9,340 bases of DNA from Nitrolancea sp040255925 (GTDB lineage Bacteria; Chloroflexota; Chloroflexia; Thermomicrobiales; Thermomicrobiaceae). The stretch covers positions 1 through 9,340 of the forward strand of contig JBDZVX010000093.1 in assembly GCA_040255925.1 (NCBI GenBank). Reading direction: 5' to 3'. The position numbers were made by a program, and so were the translations under genes. Below are positions 1 to 5,614 of this stretch, piece after piece. The notes below the pieces were generated by a model, which saw only the letters and a program-made list of their open reading frames with translations, was not told where the DNA came from and did not search any database. How positions within the stretch are numbered: position 1 is the stretch's first letter; each line of letters starts with the position of its first letter.

Positions 1-845
1 CGCCGGCGGAAGACCAGTACCGCGCTCATCAACAGGATCATACAGTAGACGACCGCATAACCGACGGCGAAGGTGCTCGGCGGCACGGTCGTCCCCAGCG
101 GGTTCGGACCAGTGAAATTGATCGCCAGCCGTGGCTGAACGACGTAGCTCGCGAGCCGCCACATACTATCGCTCGGGACGATGATACTGGTCACGATGCC
201 GATATTGACCATCACATCGTTGTTCAGCAGCGTGCCGATCTGCTCCACCAGCCCGCCGGTGACCGCCATCCCATACAGCATGAAGATCACGATCCCATTC
301 GCCATGGTCGAAAAGATCGTGCTGCCAAGCATCGTCAGGCTGAGGAGGATCAGAGACACCAGAATGATCAGGAGCGTCCCCTGCACCACATTGGGCGGTG
401 TGTAGTTGCCGATGATGACCGAGGTCAAGACAACCGCCGCCACCATCACGATGATATAGAGGATCAGCATCGCGGCATAGCCGAGATACTTGCCGATCAC
501 GATCTCCCACCGCGCCAGGGGCTTCGGCACGATCGCGTGGAGCGTACCGGCGTCAATCTCACTGGCGATCGCCCCAACCGCGGCGAAGATGGTCATGATT
601 CCGGTCAGGAAGTTCACGGTGTAGAGGCCGAGCATGACCATCGCGCTGGCCATGACCGAGTAGGTGACCAACCCGGTGCCTCGCGCCTCCTGCACCGTAT
701 GGTTACTGTTCCAATCGATCACGAAGAGGTGGTACCCGTAGGCATAGAGCGCGATGAAGAGAAGGCTGAGCGCGGCGACACCCAGCACCACCTTACGCCG
801 CATCGCCTCCTGAAACGTGAGCTGAGCGATCAACAATGCCTTCAT
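1..845 (-). CDS. ABC-2 type transporter permease subunit (partial, 3' end off window)
   Basis: This is the membrane-spanning partner of the ABC ATPase encoded just upstream. My own translation gives an uninterrupted frame from ATG at 845 to the left edge (281 codons plus 2 nt), beginning MKALLIAQLTFQEAMRRK. Residues about 19-40 form a first membrane helix, followed by an external loop and further hydrophobic segments at about 65-90, 118-143, 155-178, 180-200 and 260-278. Between the second and third helices is the cytoplasmic stretch with E-I-D-A-G-T-L and PKPLARWEIVIGKYLG, typical of ABC-2 permeases of the multidrug or antibiotic-efflux type. The start overlaps the ATPase stop by one base (TGATG), indicating translational coupling. 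The visible end is VFRRR, a common cytoplasmic terminus, so little is probably missing. Substrate is unknown. Confidence 0.9.
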   Translation of the reverse strand, partial: MKALLIAQLTFQEAMRRKVVLGVAALSLLFIALYAYGYHLFVIDWNSNHTVQEARGTGLVTYSVMASAMVMLGLYTVNFLTGIMTIFAAVGAIASEIDAGTLHAIVPKPLARWEIVIGKYLGYAAMLILYIIVMVAAVVLTSVIIGNYTPPNVVQGTLLIILVSLILLSLTMLGSTIFSTMANGIVIFMLYGMAVTGGLVEQIGTLLNNDVMVNIGIVTSIIVPSDSMWRLASYVVQPRLAINFTGPNPLGTTVPPSTFAVGYAVVYCMILLMSAVLVFRR

Positions 846-1819
846 CACGAGCCACCATCTTCCGAGGAGATGATATCGACGAAGACCTCCTCGAGCGTCC
901 GGCGCTCCGGCGTTACCCCATAGACCGACACGCCATGCCGGACCAGGAGGTCTACGGCTCGGGCGATCGTCTCTTCGTCCCGGGCTCTGGCGATGAGGGT
1001 TTTTCCCTCAACACCGTCCACATGCTCGATATCCAGCACGCCCCGGAGCGCTGCAAGCGTCTCGGAGGAGTAGGAACCAACCCGAATCTCGACCGTCATC
1101 TCGTGCTGGAGAAGGTCGGCCATCGGTCCGATCGCGGCGACCCGACCATGGTTGACGATGGCGACCCGGTCACACAGGGATTCGACTTCGCTGAGCAAGT
1201 GCGAATTCAGGAAGACGGTCATCCCCTCCTGCCGCAGCCGCGCGATAACCTCCCGGACGTTGCGCCGCCCGAGCGGATCGAGCGCCGATGTCGGTTCATC
1301 GAGGAAGACCAGCCGGGGATAGTTAAGCAGCGCCTGACCCAAGCCGATCCGCTGCTGCATCCCCTTGGAGTAGGTGCGCACCCGTTCCTTCGCGGCACCA
1401 GCCAGTCCGACCAGTTTCAGCACTTCGGGAATGCGCTTTCGCCGCTCGGCCTTCGACATTCCGTAGAGCCGGGCGTGGAGATCCAGCAACTCCTCGCCCC
1501 GGAGCCAGTCATGGAACCGGAAGAGCTCCGGGAGGAAGCCGATCTTCTTTCGCGCTTCGACGTCACCAAGCGGACGATCGAGCAGCCGGGCGCTGCCGGA
1601 TGTGGGATGAATGAGCCCCATCAGCATCTTGACCGATGTCGTTTTCCCGGCGCCATTCGGGCCCAGAAAGCCGAATACCTCACCCTCCTCCACCTGGAGC
1701 GTGAGATCTTCGACCGCGACGTGGTTGCCGTAGACCTTCCTCAGGTGCAGGGTCTCGACGGCGGGCGGACTGGTCCGAACCGGTCGCTCGATCCCAGCGG
1801 GTAACGATGTGACATTCAT
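845..1819 (-). CDS. ABC transporter ATP-binding protein (ABC-2/CcmA type)
   Basis: This 324-aa nucleotide-binding subunit powers the ABC-2 permease encoded next to it. The Walker A motif is GPNGAGKT (about residues 54-61), the signature is YSKGMQQRIG, Walker B is LVFLDEPTSALDPLG, and the switch histidine is in NSHLLSE. The C-terminal 90 residues after IVNHGRV match the regulatory extension seen in many antibiotic and polyketide exporter ATPases. I chose the ATG at 1819 (MNVTSLPAG) because GGAG lies 7 nt upstream at 1827-1830. The frame is open to 1927, but the added residues are unlike the family, and an ATG at 1825 sits too close to the Shine-Dalgarno site. The stop overlaps the permease start. 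It lies 143 bp downstream of the anti-sigma gene, so co-transcription is possible but unproven. All catalytic motifs are intact. Confidence 0.96.
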   Translation of the reverse strand: MNVTSLPAGIERPVRTSPPAVETLHLRKVYGNHVAVEDLTLQVEEGEVFGFLGPNGAGKTTSVKMLMGLIHPTSGSARLLDRPLGDVEARKKIGFLPELFRFHDWLRGEELLDLHARLYGMSKAERRKRIPEVLKLVGLAGAAKERVRTYSKGMQQRIGLGQALLNYPRLVFLDEPTSALDPLGRRNVREVIARLRQEGMTVFLNSHLLSEVESLCDRVAIVNHGRVAAIGPMADLLQHEMTVEIRVGSYSSETLAALRGVLDIEHVDGVEGKTLIARARDEETIARAVDLLVRHGVSVYGVTPERRTLEEVFVDIISSEDGGS

Positions 1820-1826
1820 GCGCATT

Positions 1827-1830
1827 CTCC
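1827..1830 (-). promoter_or_regulatory. Shine-Dalgarno site deciding the ABC ATPase start
   Basis: GGAG on the minus strand lies 7 nt before the ATG at 1819 and only 1 nt before the alternative ATG at 1825. This supports the start at 1819. Confidence 0.6.
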
Positions 1831-1877
1831 AGGAGTTATACCCGGCTCGGTGAGGGGTAAAAGTTCCGCTATGGCAT

Positions 1878-1905
1878 GGCCGCCAGCCCGGTAGGACTGA
1901 CGGCC
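1878..1905 (-). repeat. inverted repeat between anti-sigma and ABC genes
   Basis: The arms GGCCGTCAG and CTGGCGGCC (minus strand) form a 9-bp stem with one G-T wobble around a 10-nt loop. The element lies 58 nt past the anti-sigma stop and 59 nt before the ABC ATPase start. No T-run follows on the minus strand, so it is a poor intrinsic terminator. It could weaken read-through or stabilise an mRNA end. The fold is inferred by eye. Confidence 0.35.
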
Positions 1906-1962
1906 TTAACGTTGCCATACGCGTCAAACGATGGCCGGCACGGTGCTCACCATTGCTTTGAG

Positions 1963-3162
1963 CTAGTGCAACGAGTCCGCGGCCGCCATTACTTCGTCCG
2001 GCGTGGCCTGTCCGCCAACCCCGTGCAGGATGCCGCCCTTCTGCCAGAGCACCACCGTACCTTGCTCGTCACTGATCAGCAGGGCTGGAGCCCCATGGAC
2101 CGTTTTCTGACTAGTCGTGGCGTCCTTCGGAACCGGAATGATCAACGTATGCTGCCAATCGCGGACGCTTCGAATCTGCGCCACCACGTCCTGCGGCAGG
2201 TCCGGCATCGCCAGCAAGGCATTGCGGAGCACCTCCACATTGACCGAGGACGGGATATCGAGCGACGGGCTAGCCATCTGGCCAACCAGGAAGTGCTTAT
2301 CGCCCGACTGATATGCTAGCGCCGCGGAAGCCGGGATGTTGGCGGTGAAGGTCACGTCCGGAGTGGTCGCCGGATCGGGCAAGCCGGAAGCATCGATGCC
2401 ACGGCCACTAAGATCCTGGCGAGCCTTCGCAACATCCATCTTATAGGTCGCGGTCCCGGCATCGCTAACATAAACCTCCGGCTGCACGCTGGAGAAGCCC
2501 GCGGGCAAACTCGACGGGCTCAGCAGGGTTCCACCCAGGTGGGCGTTGGCATCCGCGACCGATCCCACCTTACGGGAACTGTCCTTCGTAAAGGTCGACG
2601 TGAATGCGCCCATCCCGTTGAATTCAGCCGGGCCATGCTCGCCCGTTGCCGCGTCACCGCCGTGTCTCGGCGGGGCACCGGTCGTAGTCCCGTCGTGCTG
2701 CTGGAACTGTGTCATATCCACCGGGATGGTAATCGCCGCGAACTGCTGAACCCGGAACTGGTTCAAAAAGTCGCTGGCCACCGTCCCCAGCGGTGCCGCC
2801 GCGATCGCGACCGCCAAGAGGGCAACGACGACTAACCCCGCGAACGCGCCTCGCCGAGGCGCGCCAAAGAACCGATTCATGACCGTAGCCCCTTTCGAAG
2901 GTGACAGCCGGGTGAACGCCGGAGCGCGTCGCGCGCGCATACGGCGATAGGCCAGGTTAGGGTCCGGTGCGGACGCGGCCGGGGCCAACCGGCCCATCAG
3001 GTCCGCGCCGGCGCGTGAGTCCGCCAGAATCCGGTTGAAACGCGCCCGGCATCCGGCACATTCGTGAAGATGCGGCCGTTCCCATCCGTTCGCGGCCGGC
3101 GCGTGCTCATCGACAAGCACCCGCAACTCTCCGTCAGTTAGGCAGCGGCGATCAGGGTCCAC
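1963..3162 (-). CDS. anti-sigma factor with zinc-finger domain and DUF4367-like C-terminal region
   Basis: This 399-aa protein probably sequesters the ECF sigma factor encoded immediately upstream. Residues 1-60 hold a ZAS-type zinc-finger motif, H-x3-C-x2-C (H31, C35, C38, in HLHECAGC). A basic juxtamembrane stretch follows, then one membrane helix at about 105-127 (AGLVVVALLAVAIAAAPLG). The remaining ~270 residues should be extracytoplasmic. They end in a block resembling DUF4367 (VLWQKGG...ATPDEVMAAADSL), a domain frequent in anti-sigma C-termini. I chose the GTG at 3162 because a strong GGAGAGGAGG lies 6 nt upstream and the gene then overlaps the sigma stop by 11 nt. A longer frame from 3210 has no such site. 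The ligand or stress sensed is unknown; the large external part suggests an envelope signal. Confidence 0.88.
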   Translation of the reverse strand: MDPDRRCLTDGELRVLVDEHAPAANGWERPHLHECAGCRARFNRILADSRAGADLMGRLAPAASAPDPNLAYRRMRARRAPAFTRLSPSKGATVMNRFFGAPRRGAFAGLVVVALLAVAIAAAPLGTVASDFLNQFRVQQFAAITIPVDMTQFQQHDGTTTGAPPRHGGDAATGEHGPAEFNGMGAFTSTFTKDSSRKVGSVADANAHLGGTLLSPSSLPAGFSSVQPEVYVSDAGTATYKMDVAKARQDLSGRGIDASGLPDPATTPDVTFTANIPASAALAYQSGDKHFLVGQMASPSLDIPSSVNVEVLRNALLAMPDLPQDVVAQIRSVRDWQHTLIIPVPKDATTSQKTVHGAPALLISDEQGTVVLWQKGGILHGVGGQATPDEVMAAADSLH

Positions 3163-3751
3163 CGCCGTCCTCCTCTCCGGCATTCGGATGCATGGCGAGG
3201 TATCGCTCACGCAGGGCTCGCTCGGCTCGCGCGAGAATCGTTCCGACCGAACTCGGCTTGACGTCTAGCGCCGCCGCGATCTCGGCATAGGAGACCCCGG
3301 AATGCCGCAGGATCAGCGCGGTGCGGTCCCGCTCCGGGAGCCGGGCCAGCGTTTCCCGGATCATGCCGGCGGTCGCCTTTCGTTCCGCTTCCGCGGCCGG
3401 GTTTGGCGATTCAGCGCCGAGCGGCCGTTCGAGCCGTGCCCATCGGAGAAGCCGGTTCCAGCGCCTCCGGCGCGACCGGAGCGCGTTGAACCCGGTATTG
3501 CTCGCGACCCGGTAGAGCCAGCCACCAAGGTTCACATCGGCTCCGCCAGCCAGTGGGCGCTCGTACAGGCGCATGAACACCTCCTGGGCGAGATCCTCCG
3601 CCTCTTCAGGCGAGCCGGTAAGACGCAAGAGGACCGCGTAGACGGTCGGGTAATAGCGGCGGAAGGCCTCCTCGAACGCTTCCTCATCACCAGCGCGCAA
3701 TGCCGCGACGAGCGCGGTTTCCGGGACCGTCGATGCGGGCGATATGCTCAC
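3152..3751 (-). CDS. ECF-family RNA polymerase sigma factor
   Basis: This alternative sigma factor (199 aa from the chosen start) recruits RNA polymerase to a dedicated promoter set. Sigma region 2 spans about residues 19-87 (RAGDEEAFEEAFRRYYPTVY, then EEAEDLAQEVFMRLY and the region 2.4-like WLYRVASNTGFNALRS). A basic, Arg-rich linker follows. Region 4 lies at about 131-184 (TLARLPERDRTALILRHSG, YAEIAAALDVKPSSVGTILARAERAL), a clear helix-turn-helix. There is no extra C-terminal domain. I prefer the GTG at 3751 because GGAAG lies 6 nt upstream and the encoded N-terminus suits the family. An ATG at 3787 would add 12 residues but has only a GGGA touching the start codon. The gene overlaps its anti-sigma gene by 11 nt, the usual arrangement for a membrane-signal switch. 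Its targets may include itself and the ABC genes (inference). Confidence 0.93.
   Translation of the reverse strand: MSISPASTVPETALVAALRAGDEEAFEEAFRRYYPTVYAVLLRLTGSPEEAEDLAQEVFMRLYERPLAGGADVNLGGWLYRVASNTGFNALRSRRRRWNRLLRWARLERPLGAESPNPAAEAERKATAGMIRETLARLPERDRTALILRHSGVSYAEIAAALDVKPSSVGTILARAERALRERYLAMHPNAGEEDGGGP
3169..3178 (-). promoter_or_regulatory. strong Shine-Dalgarno site inside the sigma gene for the anti-sigma start
   Basis: GGAGAGGAGG on the minus strand ends 6 nt before the GTG at 3162. It lies within the last codons of the sigma factor gene, so translation of the two proteins is probably coupled. It also decides the anti-sigma start. Confidence 0.8.
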
Positions 3752-4131
3752 CGTTGTCTTCCACTTTCCGGACCGGCGGGAATGCATTCCCTATTCTGCT
3801 TCATTAACACCAATCCCGCCGGGTTTGTGACAGGTTATCACGACCTGAGCTTTCGTTATGTAATGCCCAGCCGGTCTCGGATATTCCCGGCTCGCTGACG
3901 GCATACCGCGAGTTCGGTACCGGGGACGAATTGTGATGGTCAATTCGGGAGGGTGAAAAGGGGTCGGGTTTCGAGATGTCCTGGCGATCCCTTCGGTGCT
4001 GGCAGAGCCTACCCTGGAAATGCGCCTTCCGTTACGGTCAGCGGGGAGCGCCGCGGGTGGACCCCGAATCAGCGTATTGAGCGAACGGGCTGCCTCGTCA
4101 TCGGTACGGGCCGCAAGCGGTCGTGACCGGC
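3752..4131. other. gene-poor spacer between methyltransferase and sigma factor genes
   Basis: About 380 bp hold no gene I can support. The frames open here run out of phase through the methyltransferase 3' end, are Arg/Pro/Ser-rich and resemble no family. The spacer should carry the promoter of the sigma/anti-sigma unit and the end of the methyltransferase transcript. I see one clear inverted repeat (3927-3947) but no convincing intrinsic terminator and no confident promoter. Confidence 0.6.
3927..3947. repeat. short inverted repeat in the spacer upstream of the sigma gene
   Basis: CGAATTG and CAATTCG are perfect 7-nt arms around a 7-nt loop. The element is about 175 bp upstream of the chosen sigma start. 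It is AT-rich compared with its surroundings, as operator-like sites often are. No T-run follows on either strand. Its role is unknown. Confidence 0.35.
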
Positions 4132-4824
4132 TCAGGTGGCAAGCACCAGCAGGTCGAATCCCCCGAGCACCCGCGCCGCCAGATCGCGGTGGAGCCTGAA
4201 ACATACCTTCCTCGGGAGACTGATGGCCCGCTGGGCCCGGGTCTTTCCGAGATCGACCGCCCGGGGCGTGTAGGTGTAGTCCAGAACCCGATATCCGGTG
4301 TCTTGTAGTGCGCGGAGCGCAAGGTCCTTGGTGAAGAAGTGGAGGTGCGCGTACTGATCGCGACGCTTGATGAGCGCATTTCCACGGAGGACGGTCTGAA
4401 CCGACAAGTCCAACGGAATGTGGAAGATCTTGAACGTGCCCTTCGGCTGAATATCCCGGAGGAAGCTGAAGTAGTCCTCCAGATGTTCAATGACATCCAG
4501 CACCAGGATGAGGTCGAACGGCGTGACGTTCTCTCGTGTGAAATCCGCGAGTTTGAAATGGAGACGATCGTTCGCCTTCTCCCGGCAGAGATCAAAGGCG
4601 AATGGCGAGATCTCATAGCCCCAGAATTCGCAGCCGTCCCCCATGCGTTCCTGTAATTGCCGGAGGACCTCGCCGGCTCCGCAGCCCACCTCACAGATCG
4701 CTTGTGGCTGCATCCGTTGCCGCGCGAGCATAGCCAGAATCTGTCGCGCTTTCCAGGGCGATTCGCCGGCATGCCAGTCCGGATTGTGCTCTAGGTAGAC
4801 GCCGCTGGTATAGACGTCTTGCAT
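4132..4824 (-). CDS. class I SAM-dependent methyltransferase (Methyltransf_11/23-like)
   Basis: This 230-aa protein has the Rossmann-type methyltransferase fold signatures. Motif I is ICEVGCGAG (residues 43-51), an acidic residue closes the next strand in FWGYEIS (about 66-72), ADF sits near 93-95, and FDLILVLDVIEHLED (about 103-117) is the motif IV region with the D-V-x-E-H pattern of small-molecule and lipid methyltransferases. No membrane segment is seen. The acceptor cannot be told from sequence. I chose ATG 4824 because GAGG lies 9 nt upstream; two GTG codons at 4833 and 4830 are possible but overlap that site. It follows the DUF3105-type gene by 57 bp on the same strand and may be the last gene of that unit. 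A role as a peptide-tailoring enzyme is possible by context only. Confidence 0.9.
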   Translation of the reverse strand: MQDVYTSGVYLEHNPDWHAGESPWKARQILAMLARQRMQPQAICEVGCGAGEVLRQLQERMGDGCEFWGYEISPFAFDLCREKANDRLHFKLADFTRENVTPFDLILVLDVIEHLEDYFSFLRDIQPKGTFKIFHIPLDLSVQTVLRGNALIKRRDQYAHLHFFTKDLALRALQDTGYRVLDYTYTPRAVDLGKTRAQRAISLPRKVCFRLHRDLAARVLGGFDLLVLAT

Positions 4825-4831
4825 GCGCACC

Positions 4832-4869
4832 ACCCTCGCACCAAGAGTTCAAGCAAACCGAACGAGGGT
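4832..4869 (-). promoter_or_regulatory. long-loop hairpin overlapping the methyltransferase Shine-Dalgarno site
   Basis: On the minus strand ACCCTCG (from 4869-4863) can pair with CGAGGGT (from 4838-4832) across a 24-nt loop. The second arm contains the GAGG that probably serves as the ribosome binding site for the methyltransferase. Pairing would hide it, so translation could be lowered when the leader is free. With only 7 bp and a long loop this is suggestive, not shown. Confidence 0.3.
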
Positions 4870-4881
4870 CAATACCCGCTG

Positions 4882-5541
4882 TCAGCGATGTTCCGGATTG
4901 TAGCGGCCTTCATGCGCCTTGATGAACTGAAGGATCGACGCCCCATCTACATGGTCGAGTGTTAGCATCCGGGTCCATGACGTGACAGCCACCGGATGCT
5001 GAATCGTGTGATTGGGCACCAGGATGAGGTGATGCTGATCCTGAACCATCGGCTTGACCAGCAAGTCCAGCGCTTGCAAGCATATGACGTCGCAACCTGC
5101 CCGATCGTTGTACCAGATCACGACGCCGCCGCGTTGCATGCTCCCCACTAGGGCCTCGACCGGGATCTCCTGGTTGTAGATTCCCCACTGTACCGGGATC
5201 GTGACCACATAGCCGGATGGCAGCGGATACGTACCATCTGACCAGTAGGGACCGGATGTCGGCGGATTCGTCGAGTAGTTCGAGTAGTCCGCCCCCACGG
5301 GGATCTGCCCGCTGGACTGGGCCGGAACGAACTGTCCCGGGAGGCTCGCCCGCGCGTCCTGTTCCGGCGGAACGTAGATCGTGGCCTCCCACACAAAGTA
5401 GGCGGTCAACCCGACCAGCAGGACAATCGCAATCGAGAGCTTCAGGAAGCGATAGCGGGATCGTCCGGCTTGACTATCGATCCCGGTGGCCCCAGAGGCA
5501 AGATGCGGTGATTGGGTTTGAGTAACTCCGGTTGTTGACAC
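4882..5541 (-). CDS. membrane-anchored DUF3105-type protein with degenerate histidine motifs
   Basis: This 219-aa protein has a short cytoplasmic N-terminus, one membrane helix at about residues 34-52 (LSIAIVLLVGLTAYFVW) and an external domain. The domain follows the layout of the uncharacterised DUF3105 family: Y-S-T-NPPTSGP (about 89-98), PVQWGIYNQEIPVEALV, GGVVIWY, and the distal HPVAVTSWTRMLTLD...ILQFI. From memory, the family usually reads GPHW or GRHW and VHSLEHG; here these are GPYW and VGSMQRG, so three conserved histidines are missing. A CX3C pair (GCDVIC) lies at about 150-154. I chose GTG 5541 because GGGAGG (5548-5553) lies 6 nt upstream. The gene sits 73 bp after the M50 protein gene and 57 bp before the methyltransferase gene, all on one strand. 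No biochemical function is known for the family. Confidence 0.82.
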   Translation of the reverse strand: MSTTGVTQTQSPHLASGATGIDSQAGRSRYRFLKLSIAIVLLVGLTAYFVWEATIYVPPEQDARASLPGQFVPAQSSGQIPVGADYSNYSTNPPTSGPYWSDGTYPLPSGYVVTIPVQWGIYNQEIPVEALVGSMQRGGVVIWYNDRAGCDVICLQALDLLVKPMVQDQHHLILVPNHTIQHPVAVTSWTRMLTLDHVDGASILQFIKAHEGRYNPEHR

Positions 5542-5547
5542 ACTCAC

Positions 5548-5553
5548 CCTCCC
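5548..5553 (-). promoter_or_regulatory. Shine-Dalgarno site deciding the DUF3105-type start
   Basis: GGGAGG on the minus strand touches a GTG at 5547 but is 6 nt from the GTG at 5541. Spacing favours 5541 as the true start. Confidence 0.6.
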
Positions 5554-5614
5554 AGATTGAAAAATGCGCCGGTCCCCTCATGAGGTACTGTCGGTTTGAA
5601 CGGGAACCCGCTGG

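Noticed and set aside
836..1804. Long plus-strand open frame opposite the ABC ATPase
   Set aside because: It is antisense to an intact gene with all ABC motifs and has no recognisable domain; high GC keeps such frames open.
3806..3832. TGTCACA on the minus strand upstream of the sigma gene, like an ECF41-type -35 element
   Set aside because: The expected CGTC is absent about 16 nt downstream (TGTT is there), and the sigma factor lacks the ECF41 C-terminal extension. Similar TGTCAC strings occur inside genes elsewhere in the window.
3791..4204. Minus-strand 137-codon frame in the spacer before the sigma gene
   Set aside because: It overlaps the methyltransferase 3' end in another frame, is Arg/Pro-rich, has no family likeness and no convincing ribosome binding site.
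5570..5614. Possible terminator after the PqqD-M50 gene
   Set aside because: Only a loop-less CCTCATGAGG palindrome is present, with no adequate stem or T-run.
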